From positions 744,001 through 808,000 of the forward strand of contig JAYWVB010000004.1 in NCBI GenBank assembly GCA_039881045.1: DNA of 64,000 nucleotides. The letters run 5' to 3'. The stretch comes from Chaetomium olivaceum (lineage: Eukaryota > Ascomycota > Sordariomycetes > Sordariales > Chaetomiaceae). Positions 32,724-43,550 of this stretch are shown in pieces. A program made the position numbers and the translations under genes. The stretch's first letter is position 1. Each line of letters begins with the position of its first letter. The notes beneath the pieces are model-generated. The model did no database searches and had not been told where the DNA came from. It was given only the letters and a program-made list of their open reading frames with translations.

Positions 32724-34948
32724 ATGCGTCTTCGTAGCACCCGAGGTGTGAGGAAGCGCTACGTCGAAGAACCCACCACTTTTGACGATGAAGATGAACC
32801 CATCTTCGCACCCGACGACCAGTCCAAGGATGACGATGACTTCGATGAACAGTCAGAGGAACCCCCGGTTGAGGACAACGATAAGGAGGCCGACGGTGAT
32901 GTGACAAGTGATGATGACGAGGCCGCACCAGACCATGGGGGTGCTACCGAGGCGAAAACCGAGCCAGGCCAGCCTAAGAAGCAGCGCAACACGGGAGCCG
33001 GCATGATCCAAAGCCGCAAAAACTTCCACGACATCCCCCATTACCCCCTCGAGACGCGCATCGTCACGCGCGTCTATGCCGGGCCACTGCGGCGCTATGC
33101 CCGCTACAGCGCCCTCCGCGATGCCATGTACGGCCCAGAGTACGCCCGCATCAAGGTCATCTGGGACCTCGAGATCCGCTGGGCCGACTTCCCGGTTCTG
33201 CCCCCGAGGCTGCCACCAGAAAGCCCGCAGGGCGTCCTGCCGAGCCCCTGGTTGCCAAGTGGCCATGAGCGCGGTCAGGAGAAGAGAGCCTTCCATTGGT
33301 ACGACGATGTTCAGGCCAGTGCCCCCGGGCTTCAGCAGTCTCGTGTGCTCACGCCCGAGGAGGGCCAGCGGTTGGTCCCTCAGGCCGAGGGTGATATCGT
33401 CACCCTCATTGGGGCCTGGGATAGACAAAAAGAGTTTAGGCTCAGCCAGGGCGAGAGTTTGTCAACTTCGCCGTCGGGACTGCCGGTAGATGACCCTGAC
33501 TCAAGTGACAGGACGCCAAGCGGCTGGACACTGGATGTGGGCGGCATCCCGCTTGCCATGTCGTGGGCGCCTTTATCCCGGGAGGATATCCAGGTGCTTG
33601 CCGTGGCGACAATACCATTTTCCGACCAGGAGACGGTCCCCCGTGAAGAGTCAGATGAGGAGATAGCTGCGAAACAGACAGGGTGTATTCAGCTCTGGGA
33701 ATTCGTCCCAGAGAAGCGTCCGGGGCAGCTTGCCTCGCCTTCCGCACGGCCACCGAGGTTACTAAGTGTCAAGTGCTTTGACTGGGGCCGGCCGAAACGG
33801 CTTGCGTTCTGCCCAGTCCCGCTTGACTCTGCCGGTCTTTACGGGTTGCTCGCTTTTCTAAACGATGACGGAAGCGCGCGTGTTATTGACGCTAGGGTCG
33901 TTGGGGATGAGGACGCCCCTCTTTATGGTACGTCCAGGCAGTCGGGCCAATGTCCCCCGCTAACTTCGCACAGAATGGATGGACTCGCCCTTGGTGACTC
34001 TTGGCTTGACAGAAGACTACGACGTCAGCGTCACCTGCCTAACGTGGGTGAATACGAACCGGATCTCCCTGGGCCACTCGGACGGCTCCATCACCCCTGT
34101 GGTCCATTTACCCGCGCCAGCTGCTGCAGCGCGTGGGCGCCCACACTACCAACGTTATCGACATCTGCTCGGCATACCCCTCGAACCCCTACCTCGTCGC
34201 ATCCATCCCTGTGGGCGGCTGCGCGACCCTCACGGACCTGTCCCAGCCGAGCTCCGAGGTCACCTATTTCCCGGTGCCCGCCATCAGCTTTCAGCCAAAC
34301 CTGCTCTGCTGGAACGAGTCCATGCAGGGCTTCATGGCGCTTTACCCGTCGTCGACCCCCAACACCACCATCGCCTTCCTCCACCACCGCTACTTTTGTC
34401 AGGCACGCAGCATCACCACGGGACCCAACACCCTCACCTGTGTGTCGTCAGGGGCAACGCACCCATTCGTCCTGGTCGGCTGCGCAGACGGGTCCGTGTT
34501 TTCATGCAACGCGCTGCAGAAGCTGTTCAAGCAAAAAGGCGAACCTCTGCGCAAACTTAAGATCTTTGAGCACGAGTACAGGCCTATTGACCAAGAGACC
34601 CAGGGTCAGCCTGATGGGGTGGCGACGTCAGGGCTGAGGGGCGCGGCGAGGATTCTGCAGGGCTTTCTCCCAGAAGAGAACGATGATCCGAGGACGGAGA
34701 AGCGGAAAGAGATGGATAGGAAAAAGCGAGCGGCCAAGAAGAAGAAGGCCGGGAAAAAGAAGGCTGACGACGAGGCTGAAGACCGCGAGGCCGAGCTTGA
34801 CGAAAAGCTCGCGTCTCGGGTGATCATCCACGAGCCGCTGACACGCGTGACGACGATCCTGTGGAATCCCAACGTGCAGTTTAGCTGCTGGGCGGCGTGC
34901 GCCATGGCCTCGGGTTTGATCAAGGTCATGGATCTCGGGGTCGAGTAA
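32724..34948 (+). CDS. TFC6: Probable TFIIIC complex subunit (Tfc6-like), one frameshift
   Basis: Exon 1 is 32724-33927, exon 2 33974-34948, with a 46-nt intron (GTACGT...CACAG). The protein would be about 725 residues. It opens with 'MRLRSTRGVRKRY', then an acidic Asp/Glu-rich region (residues 20-85). The conserved 'FHDIPHYPLETRIVTRVYAG' block follows, then WD40-like strands ('CIQLWEF', 'RISLGHSDGSIT', 'HPFVLVGCADGSVFSCN') and a Lys-rich segment ahead of the last repeat ('VTTILWNPN'). This is the organisation of fungal TFIIIC subunit Tfc6, which helps bind the B box of tRNA gene promoters for RNA polymerase III; identity is by family memory. One extra C in the CCCC run at 34094-34097 shifts the frame between 'DGSIT' and 'LWSIYPRQL'. 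No intron can explain this, so a sequence error is likely. Confidence 0.75.
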
Positions 34949-35101
34949 TAGCCCCTGGATGTCTTCGCAGTGAGGTCCGCATGATGAACAAGTCACTTTG
35001 TTGGCTAGGTACTCGTTGCAAGCTTTAAACATGGCCCGCGGGTCCACGCAGAAAGTCTTGTACGTCTATTCCTCTATAAACCGGCCTCTGTTGCCAGCCG
35101 T

Positions 35102-36312
35102 TCAACACTGTGACCCAAGAACGCTGTGATGGTAGTCAAACGCCTTGCTCATGCCGTACACGTGTGAGGCTGCCGCCAACAAAACACAAACATGGAAGAT
35201 CTGGTGTGAGCTTCCCCATATGTCAAAGGCACCAGGGTACTTGCGCTCCGGAAACCGGACCTACATAACACGTTAGTAACCGTTTACCCTGCGGCTCGCC
35301 AACGACCGTCGAGATACTCACCCCGTACAAAAAGGCACCGAAGATGTACAGGCCACCCTCGAGGATGACCCAACTGAGCCCCATCCTCGCATCAAGCTGC
35401 CGGTATCCATAGATGCTGAGGGCATGCAAGATCGGCACAACACCTGACGACCCCAGCCCAACAAACATCAACGCCCTATACGGCCGCCACGCCGGGGTGC
35501 GGAAGTGTTCAAACCACGACACCACCAAGCACCCCAATCCGAGCAGCGCAATCTACCATCCCGCCGTCAGCACCCCACAACAACCAAACCCGACAAATTG
35601 CAAGGGGAAAAAGAAGAGTAACTCACCGCCCCCAAATACCCCGTCAACAACGCGGCCCTACAAAAAAACCCATACCACAACGCCGGCACAAAGCTCCCCA
35701 CAATCAACAACACAATCCCCGTATAATCCAACTTATTCCCCCACCTCGCCACCTCCTCACTATGGTTACACAACGCATGATACGTCGCGCTCATCCCCAG
35801 ACAACACACGGCCCCGCCCAAAAAACAACCCCACACCACCACATCCGCCGCGCTCGCCGTCGCATACCGCCCACCACCACCACCGCCGCCGAACACGAAC
35901 ACCACCCTTCCCAGACACAGACACCCGACGGCGCTTGCGGCTGCGGCTGCGGCGGCCGCGCCCAGGAGGTGTGTCCAGATGTTGACGCTCTCGTTGTGCA
36001 GGTAGCCCAGGCTGCGCAGGGAGGCGAGCAGGGAGCCCGAGGTCGGGCGGTAGCCGGACAGGATGGACGGGTTGTCGCGCCGCCAGGGGGGCAGCGCGTC
36101 CCAGTGGAGGAGGTGCTGCAGGGCGGTTTCGAGGGTTTGGATGGGGGCGGCGGCGGCGGTGGTGGTGGTGGTGTGGTGGTGGTGGTGGTGGTGGTGGTGG
36201 TGGTGGATTCTGGTTCTGGGCTGGGGAGTTGCCGTTGCCGGTGCCGGAGCTCCGGGGGTGCCGGGTCGGGGCCGCGGTGGGGTGCGGTGGTGGTGCTGCC
36301 GGTGTTTGGCAT
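35102..36312 (-). CDS. PAQR / hemolysin-III-family seven-transmembrane protein, frameshift in microsatellite
   Basis: Exons 35627-36312, 35322-35552 and 35102-35260 join to about 358 residues. The N-terminus is a disordered Thr/Pro run encoded by a (GGT/ACC)n microsatellite. After it comes 'ALQHLLHWDALPPW', 'SLGYLHNESVNIWTHLLGA' and seven hydrophobic segments. The metal-site motifs of the adiponectin/progestin-receptor family are present: 'SATYHALCNHS' and, in the last exon, 'GSSHQIFHVC'. Fungal relatives (Izh-type) act in lipid and zinc homeostasis and are proposed ceramidases. One base is missing in the repeat (ACAC for ACCAC, at about 36172) between the start codon and the conserved part. 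This may be true repeat slippage or a sequence error; alternatively translation starts at another codon. The 3' end converges on the Tfc6-like gene with 153 bp between. Confidence 0.83.
36130..36215. repeat. (GGT)n / (GGC)n trinucleotide repeat within PAQR exon 1
   Basis: GGCGGC... then GGT repeats with a single irregular GTGT at about 36171-36174. Read on the minus strand they encode Thr or Pro/His runs depending on frame. Confidence 0.8.
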
Positions 36313-38425
36313 GGTGGATGCCGGGTTGGGCTGTTATTATCGGCTGGGGAATTCTTCTGGTTTGGTTTTGTTTATTGCGGTGTAGTGAATGTGAAAGTGC
36401 ACAGAACTTCTACTTGGGATATCGTACCGGTGTTCGTTGGATGTGTGTGGTGTTGTCGGTGAGTTGGCCCTGTTCTCGCCTTTCGTTCCGCACCGCGCTT
36501 TTGTGGATTATCGCGGCCCTACAATTTAACTATGCTTCCCAACAACGGCAGGACCAATCCCCATACCCTGCGACGGAATTTGCTCTTTGCCCTTTTTTTG
36601 TTGGGATTCCCGTTATCACAAGCAGGAAGGAGGTTTCCACTTCGCTGCTTGGCCGAGGTACGTTGGAAACACCTGTGAACAGTTGGCTGACAGCCGTCAT
36701 CGATCCACGACCCTGGGGGTTTCCCGCTGCCAGCGCCAGTGCCAGTGCCGGTGCCAGGCCCTCAACACCATCTCGCGATGATCATCTCCTCATTCTTCCT
36801 TCCTTCGACCCCATCGGCACTTCGTCTATCTCAATCGGCTGCGCCAGCCGTTGCCAAGGGTAGATCTCCCATTTTCCATCGTAGCCATGACGGATTTTCC
36901 TTTCATATGCAAATGCGGTCTTCTCCCCTCGCCGCTGCAGACTTGCCGTGTCAAGCTGCAAGTTCATTTGGCGGATGATGGTGTCCTCATTCAACTCCAA
37001 AGGAATTTTCACTCTGCGGCCGATGGCGTGGTCAATCGGGTCATCACTTCGCCATCAACCCCTGCCGGCGGAGCACATTCCTGAGACCCGACCCGGTGCA
37101 ACACAATTCGGCAGAGATAGAGGGCAACCTTCAAGTGAAGCCGCACAAGGGCCGAACGTCAACGTTGCGCCTGGTCCCTGACAGATCGCCCACAGATGCC
37201 GAATAAGGGTGTGCCCGCGGACGGGGCCCAGCCGTCCAAGGCGGGGTCTATTTCCTCGTTCCCGGAACTGGATGGAACTGGAACCGCCTATCACCATGGC
37301 CAAGTCCCCGGATACCCGGGTCAGCGAAGTGCTCGACAACTTTATTTCTATTCTTGGAACTTTCTTCTGACGTCTCATGCCTCTGCAGCATCAAAACACC
37401 ACAACGGAGCTCTACTGTGTACGACAAGTGTCAACTAAAGTAGAGGCGGAGAGACGACGGCGAGAGGGTCAGGACCCGGATAAAGTGCTGGTGCTAATGC
37501 CAGAACACGCAGCAGCCACTCACGATGAAGGCAAGTTCTCGCCGAGTTGAGACTTACCTCGGTCGCGCCGCGACTCCGGCGAGCGCCAGAGCCGTCGCCA
37601 TCAAACTCTCTGGCCAGGCTGTCCCTAATGCGACCATGGCAGTCCACGCCGAGCGTCGAATACAACTCCAGAATCGCATCCAAGCCGTGGGGCCGAACCA
37701 TATTGGCTCCCCGTCAAGCTGCAGCAATATCGCTGCGCATCCGTGCTTGTTGATGAACCAGGGAACGAGCCATTGTCTATTTCCCCATGGGTAATGCGAA
37801 CCCGGGACAAAACACAAAACACCACGTTGGTCCAAAAATAGCCAGACAGGACATTTCCGCACCTCAGTTCCAGCGGACTCGGTTTATCGCGGCCCTGTAC
37901 CGCCGTCGACCCAAACTGGCTGGTTTGAGCTGCGGATATAGGCACAATTCTAGGGGTGCAACCTTAGTTTTGGCTCGCCTACTAACCGCCAAACGCTGGG
38001 CGTCACTGAGACTGGCCGAGGAAGGCCGGCGGGCACCGTCGAGTTCCCGGATAAATATGCCGAGCCATATCATAACTTTGGGTCTTGCCCTCGCGCTTTC
38101 ATCTATTCCATATTGCACTGAGATTGTCGCCACCAAACAAACCATCGTGATGCGGCCGGTCCATGTCACCATTTCTCACGCTATTGTGTTGTGCGCGGGC
38201 GGATGCGCCATGTCAAAATGCCAACTTCTATTAATATTCTGGCCAGTGGCGATGGCCACGGCGGGAGCAGATTGTAGTGCATATGACAAGCGGTGATAGA
38301 CGGCGAAGTCTATATCAACAACACTGAACCCACCGATATCTCAACAGACCCGACCCCCATTATTCCGTCACGGGCCCCCGCTACCACGAAATCACCCCTG
38401 AGCAGACGCATTCCACACCGCAACC
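36313..38425. other. Intergenic, no supported gene
   Basis: 2.1 kb shared by the promoters of the PAQR gene (-) and the polyprotein gene (+). A TATA-like ATAAATATG lies at 38050, about 370 bases before the polyprotein ATG. Open frames such as 37787-38296 have no recognisable content. Confidence 0.45.
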
Positions 38426-39988
38426 ATGGTTGGATCGGCCTTTGCCCTGTCTCTCATCGGCCTCAGCGCCGTCCAGGCCCTGCCCACAGGGAAGACTGTC
38501 GAGGAGCGGCAAATCTGGATCGGACCCGGCTCAGGTGTTCTCATTCCCGGCCCGGGCGAGCTGCCTCCCTGCCTAACGGACCAGCCCCTCCAAGGACAGC
38601 CGCCTTGTCTCCTCCCTCCCATCGTCGGCCCCATCAAGCCGAGCACGAAGAGGGAAATCGGGGAGCGCCAGGTCTGGGTCGGACCCGGGTCCGGCACCCT
38701 CATCCCCGGCCCTGGTGAGCTGCCTCCGTGCCTGACGGACCAGCCCCTCCAAGGGCAACCTCCCTGCCTTCTCCCACCCATCGTCGGCCCCATCAAGCCG
38801 AGCACGAAGAGGGAAGTCGGGAAGCGGCAGATCTGGCTCGGACCCGGGTCCGGCACCTTCATCCCCGGCCCGGGTGAGCTGCCTCCCTGTCTAACGGATC
38901 AACCCCTCCAAGGGCAACCTCCTTGCCTCCTCCCACCCATCGTTGGCCCGATCGAGCCAAGCACAAAGACGAAGCGGCAAGCGACCATTGGGGATGGTAC
39001 AGGCGTATTTATCCCCGGCCAAGGCGAGATTCCCATCTGCTTGACCGATGTGCCTCTCAACGAGCAGCCCCCATGCATGCTGCCGCCTATCGTGGGCGGG
39101 CTTGAGCCAAGCACCAAGAAGCGCGGCTTCGTCCTCCCGCCCGACGCCCTCACAAACCCCAAGAAGGTCATCATCACGCTCGAGAAGGAGCTCATCCGGC
39201 TGCAGAACAAGCCGAACAAAACCCAGCAAGACCGCGACGACATCGACGCCATCCGGGCTGCTCTGAAGTTCCTCGCTGGCATCACCCACATCTCTGCACC
39301 CCCCGGAACAGGCTCCACCTTCACTCCGGGCAAACGCGGGTTCACCCTCCCCTCTGATGCCCTCACCAACACGAAGGAGGTTATCAAGACCCTGGAGCGG
39401 GAGCTTATCCAGCTGCAGAACAAGAAGCACAAGACCGCCGAAGACCTCGACGACATTGAGGCCATCAAGGGAGCCCTGTACTACCTAGCAGGTATCACCC
39501 ACATCTCGGCACCCCCCGGAACTGGCTCGACCTTCACTCCCGGCAAGCGTGGGTTCTCCCTGCCGCCCGATGCCCTCACCAACACGAAGGAGGTCATCAA
39601 GACCCTGGAGCGGGACCTCATCCGGCTGCAAAACAAGAGTCATAAGTCCGCCGAAGACCTCGACGACATCGAAGCCATCAAGGCCGCCCTGTACTACCTA
39701 GCCGGCATCACCAGCATCACGGCGCCCCCCGGCACCGGCTCAACCTTCACCCCAGGCAAGCGTGACGATATCAACCTCGGCGGCGGCAGCAGCGGTGGTG
39801 GCTCTGTCACGAAGTGCCCCAACCTCGGGGGCGCCCAGATCGCCCTCCAGACCCTCATGCACAAGGACAAGCACACGCCCGAGGAGGCCATCATCATGCA
39901 GAAGCTCGCCGACTTCCTCAAGAGCTGTGGTATCATCATCGTCAAGTCGCCCGATGGCACCTTCACCGTCATCAAGCCCTCCGACTAA
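38426..39988 (+). CDS. Secreted repetitive polyprotein with kexin (KR) sites, two repeat classes (520 aa)
   Basis: An intronless 520-codon frame with start ACCATGGTT. Residues 1-19 form a signal peptide (MVGSAFALSLIGLSAVQAL). Four class-A units follow (residues 29-76, 82-129, 135-184, 185-233), each ~48 residues, Pro/Gly-rich, with exactly two cysteines ('LPPCLTDQPL...PPCLLPP'), starting with Gln and ending in KR. Three class-B units of exactly 71 residues come next (234-304, 305-375, 376-446), each beginning 'GF.LP.DALTN', helical in the middle and ending 'FTPGKR'. A unique tail (447-520) has a Gly/Ser linker and two cysteines. Every repeat border is a dibasic site (R76, R129, R134, R184, R233, R304, R375, R446). 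The pattern fits a Kex2-processed repeat protein releasing several secreted peptides. The function of the products is unknown. Confidence 0.88.
   Translation: MVGSAFALSLIGLSAVQALPTGKTVEERQIWIGPGSGVLIPGPGELPPCLTDQPLQGQPPCLLPPIVGPIKPSTKREIGERQVWVGPGSGTLIPGPGELPPCLTDQPLQGQPPCLLPPIVGPIKPSTKREVGKRQIWLGPGSGTFIPGPGELPPCLTDQPLQGQPPCLLPPIVGPIEPSTKTKRQATIGDGTGVFIPGQGEIPICLTDVPLNEQPPCMLPPIVGGLEPSTKKRGFVLPPDALTNPKKVIITLEKELIRLQNKPNKTQQDRDDIDAIRAALKFLAGITHISAPPGTGSTFTPGKRGFTLPSDALTNTKEVIKTLERELIQLQNKKHKTAEDLDDIEAIKGALYYLAGITHISAPPGTGSTFTPGKRGFSLPPDALTNTKEVIKTLERDLIRLQNKSHKSAEDLDDIEAIKAALYYLAGITSITAPPGTGSTFTPGKRDDINLGGGSSGGGSVTKCPNLGGAQIALQTLMHKDKHTPEEAIIMQKLADFLKSCGIIIVKSPDGTFTVIKPSD
38510..39124 (+). repeat. 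Four tandem class-A repeats (two-Cys units)
   Basis: Units at 38510-38653, 38669-38812, 38828-38977 and 38978-39124. The first three are nearly identical at DNA level; the fourth is diverged ('QATIGDGTGVFIPGQGE'). Confidence 0.85.
39125..39763 (+). repeat. Three tandem 213-bp class-B repeats
   Basis: Units at 39125-39337, 39338-39550 and 39551-39763, each exactly 213 bp (71 codons). Each ends with codons for Gly-Lys-Arg. Units 2 and 3 are closer to each other than to unit 1. Confidence 0.88.
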
Positions 39989-41185
39989 GGTGTCAGTCAC
40001 ATTGGCCTAAGTTGGCGTCGCCAGCTTAGAGGCCGCCTCCTGGGCGTGCGGCTCACGCTGTTGGCTCGGGCTGGGCAGGTCTGGTGGGTGGATGGGGACT
40101 TGGCTTGGGTGGGGAGGCGGGTGATGATATCCTGGTAGAGGAGATGGTGCTCAGCTCTGGGCGGGCTGAGGCAAAAAAAACCTTTCTTCCTCTCGTTAAT
40201 CTTGTCTTGTTTCTGTTCCCTTATCCCCATTGTATTGTGTATCTCCTTTCGCGCTTCTCGCGTCAGAGTTATCAAAGGCTTGATTGACTGACCAAAACGC
40301 TTTTTTCCAAAAAGAACTTGTGCCACTTGCATCGTGCTCTGTCGCTTCTCGTGATTGTGTCTCTGCCATACGAATGGGCTGGTATGCTGCCGGCTTACTT
40401 CAGAGACGCCTGTCCATCCAGTCTTTCGAGATGTTCAAACACAAATAAACGGCAACCACTGCATCGGCTGTCGATATCACTCGATGCAACGACTTCAGAC
40501 TGGGCTGTTCCCTGTCATGCTGCGCGGTGTGCTCGGGTGTCGACGGAGCTGCAACCCTGAATTCCTAGACCCCGGCTCTCAAGCAAGCGGATGGCCTGCC
40601 TCGCTACGCGACCTTCCATGCTTCGTTGGGGCTCTCGGACGTATCTTCCTGTCAGTAACTCAGGATGTCAAGGTGCTACTGTCGTCATGAACCTGGTGGC
40701 TGAGTACGGACACCGACGCTCAATCTTGCGGGACGTGCCAACCATCCGGAGTCAAACAGCAGCGCCTCAACGTCGCCCGGTATTGCATGTGGATACGGAT
40801 AACGGAGGCTGCAGCCTGCTCCGGACGACACAGCCCAGCGGTGTCGGCAGATAAAGGGAAGATTCCCGACCATGCACCGGCGTTATGGCGGTGCTGTTGG
40901 TTCGGGGAACTTGCTGAACTGAGCGAGATCACCTACAAGAACGGGGGACTTCCCAGCTCAGCATTCTCCCGGCCGATCTAAGCCACCACGGAGCTCCAGA
41001 AAACGGCTATCTTAAGTTTGTCTTTTGGGTTGCATGAGAGCGGTCATGGAGTCGTCTTTAAAGTGCCTCGGCACTCACTCACCCTTCGCGGACCTACCAA
41101 CACCAAACCCCTCTCCAAACACTCCGGCGCATCACCAGCAATACGAACCATTCACCGACCACTCTCAACCAAAACACTTCCCAAC
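39989..41185. other. Intergenic, no supported gene
   Basis: 1.2 kb. No frame with coding character. The polyprotein 3' UTR presumably occupies the first few hundred bases. Confidence 0.5.
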
Positions 41186-41679
41186 ATGGGCTTCTCCTCC
41201 GCCGTGAGCGTTTCCCCCAACCAGCCCTTCCCAGCCTCCTTCTCACCAACCCACAACCAGTGGGACAGAATAATCGCCGGCCTCGACCGCTTCTTCACCT
41301 ACCTCACCAACGCCGCAGGTGAGTGAGTGAGTGAGCAAGCCAGCCAGCCAACCGTCTCCCTTTCATTTTCCCGGAGCCCCATAGCCCCCGAGATTTCCCA
41401 GAGACCCCAGAGACCCCAGAGACCCCAGAGACCTCGGAGACCCCAGCGTCCTCACCCCGAGAACCTGAAAACGCTGTGTGCTAATCGAGTTTTTGTCTAC
41501 CCGCTTTCCTATTAGCACCCACACATGCCAGGAACTCCAAGAGTGGCACGCCCGCCCGAGACAACTATGCCCAGCTGCCGTGCCCGCCGAGGAAGAAAGT
41601 GAACCCGCGGGCGGTGAGCGTGGAGGATGAGATCGATGTGGAGGCGCAGGTGCCAATTGGTAGGCGATGGGATAAGTGA
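41186..41679 (+). CDS. Small conserved-looking protein, unidentified (98 aa)
   Basis: Exon 1 41186-41318 (ATG in CAACATGGG), a 197-nt intron (GTGAGT...TATTAG), exon 2 41516-41679. The product is 98 residues with no signal peptide. The N-terminal half has an aromatic helix ('QWDRIIAGLDRFFTYLTNAA'). The C-terminal half is basic then acidic ('PPRKKVNPRAVSVEDEIDVE'). The intron is unusually long for this window and full of short tandem repeats (GTGA units, then GAGACCCCA 9-mers at 41401-41446). Splice sites and in-phase joining support a real gene. Function unknown. Confidence 0.6.
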
Positions 41680-42097
41680 TTAATTAAGGAGGCTCGAGGG
41701 AGGGTATGGGGTGTGGGTGGGGATGGGCGGCGGTGTTCCAGTTGTGATTGGGGGGGGGGGGGGGGGGGGGGGGGCGGGCAGCTGAGGTGTCACTTTTCAA
41801 ACGGCTGAGTGGTGGTGTGAAGGGTGGGTTGTTTGGGTTCTGGGGGTATAGACTTAGATGGATTAGACAGGCGACGCGATAGATTTGGTTTATGAGGGAC
41901 TAGGGGCAGGCATATCGTGGCCGCTGGGCCCTCATCGCAGGGTTGACGACGAGCTTATGTTTCAAACTGCCTCGTCCGGTCTCTTTCTTCTTACACTCGC
42001 ACCATCACGCCACCAGCCCTCACCCTAGGGACGATCAAACCTACCAAGAAGCAAAGAGACGACAATGTTGAAATATCTCGGCCAATGGCTACGCATA
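41680..42097. other. Intergenic with G25 homopolymer
   Basis: A run of 25 G lies at 41750-41774 between the convergent ends of two small genes. No other feature. Confidence 0.6.
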
Positions 42098-42821
42098 CTA
42101 CTCCGTTACAAGGTGTCCAAGGGCCATAAACTTCCGTACCCCAGTTCCTATGGTTTCCAATATCTCTTCTGTCACCCCTACCACCAATATCATCAGATCT
42201 TTACCTCCATTCCATTCCCCTTGGTCCAGTACTTTGGATAAGTCCGCCTCCCAAAGGCTGTTCGTGCGGTAATTGCTTTGACGTTTTACCCACTTCCACA
42301 CTGGAAAGCGGCCATCGGCCAGCACACCAGATGGTTCATTACTGAATACAGGGAAAGAGAAAAACTGCATAAAGGCCCCCTGAGTGGGTTCGGCAATCTC
42401 GGCCATCAAATCCGCAACCGCTTGAGGCGTTGGTTCCGGGTTCCCGCACCGTTTGGTAAGGAGTTCCGTGAATGTCTCAGACAGGTCGAAATAGTCTCCG
42501 AGAAAAAACGTACCCAACGGGGTGCAGCCCTTAACCATGGACAACAGTCGTGGAGCTAAAACGATCCTGGTGATTGTGTGGACGGCGGGTGGGCACCAGT
42601 GGTATAGCGTCATGGGACGGGGGACTTCAGCGTCGGCTTCAACACCGACGGCGAGGATATCGTGCCGGTGTGGACAGGTTTTCAGGTCGGTGTCAAGATG
42701 CCGATTCAATAGCTCATCTAGCGTGGACTATTATATTAAATATTGTCAGCAGCACGACCTCTCGGCTAGTTATGCCTGAATGTCTGACAAGATGATAACA
42801 TACGTTGCCGTGGTCCGCCAT
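42098..42821 (-). CDS. Unidentified intracellular protein (215 aa)
   Basis: The first exon is only 18 nt (42804-42821, MADHGN). A 76-nt intron follows (GTATGT...AATAG) and then exon 42098-42727. The joined 215-residue product starts 'STLDELLNRHLDTDLKTCPH' after the junction. It has no signal peptide or membrane segment and shows even, globular composition. I recognise no domain. A Cys/His pair ('TCPHRHD') and 'YHWCPPAVH' might bind metal, but this is speculation. The frame is long for this non-coding background and the intron is canonical, which supports a real gene. Confidence 0.65.
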
Positions 42822-43232
42822 GAGGGAACGTTAATAGCTCAACGTGAATTTGTGGGGGCTCAGTGCATGATTCGCTCGAACAGCGCCGCGGATGTTTAGA
42901 AAGAAGGGGGGACTTCTGCTCGTCCCTACACAAAGTTGGTTTAGTGCTCAGGTGCTGCAATAGTGCCTTCATGGTCTCAGTTTGGGATCCGCGAGTGAGA
43001 TGGTCACAAGTGCGGGGCTGGCAACGATTAATTAGGCAACGAGGCTGTGTCAAAATACCTAGGTAGGCAAGGATCGAGGTGGCGGACGGCAGGTTGGTTG
43101 CGCTCTTCCAACCTTTTCGGAACAACCAAGCAAGTTCTCGCAGCCACCAGAGTGTATGCCCCCTGTTTTGATCGGTTCTTTCATGTCATCATCATCTGAC
43201 ACTACATTCCTGTGATTCCAACAGTGGCCTAA

Positions 43233-43550
43233 CTAACAAGTCCAGACCAAAGAACAACAAGAACCATCTTCACAGCAAGGAGCCGAGTTGTAGCAGCCAT
43301 TTTCATCGCAGCACTATAGCAGTGATCAGAATGCCTGCTAGGACAAACTTGCAGCACCAGCCACAAGGGGATTGGATTAACTTACACAAGGCCAGATGCT
43401 GCCTGGCTGGTTACAGCGGCGCTCGAGCGGCTCAGTGTCAAGAGCATTGGTTATGGCGATATCATGTTGAGGCAAGGATGCCCGTGGAGCTGCCCTAGCA
43501 GTAGCTAGTAGGGTGGCCAAAGTGGCGGTGATCAACTGGATTGCAAGCAT
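43233..43550 (-). CDS. Cysteine-rich secreted prepropeptide (81 aa)
   Basis: Exon 1 43386-43550 and exon 2 43233-43313 are joined in phase 0 across a 72-nt intron (GTAAGT...CTATAG). Residues 1-20 form a signal peptide (MLAIQLITATLATLLATARA). Residues 21-45 are a Cys-free propeptide ending in the dibasic site ERR. Residues 46-81 contain ten cysteines spaced C-x8-CCC-x4-C-x5-CC-x4-CC-x5-C, which would give five disulfides in 36 residues. This prepro-plus-Cys-knot design is common among secreted defence, signalling or effector peptides. I recognise no specific family, although the CC..CC steps recall granulin-like repeats. Nothing shows that it is toxic. Both splice sites are canonical, and a TAG directly follows the last Cys. 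Confidence 0.65.

Noticed and set aside
37787..38296. 169-codon open frame upstream of the polyprotein gene
   Set aside because: No recognisable domain, mixed composition and no splice or start support; likely promoter sequence.
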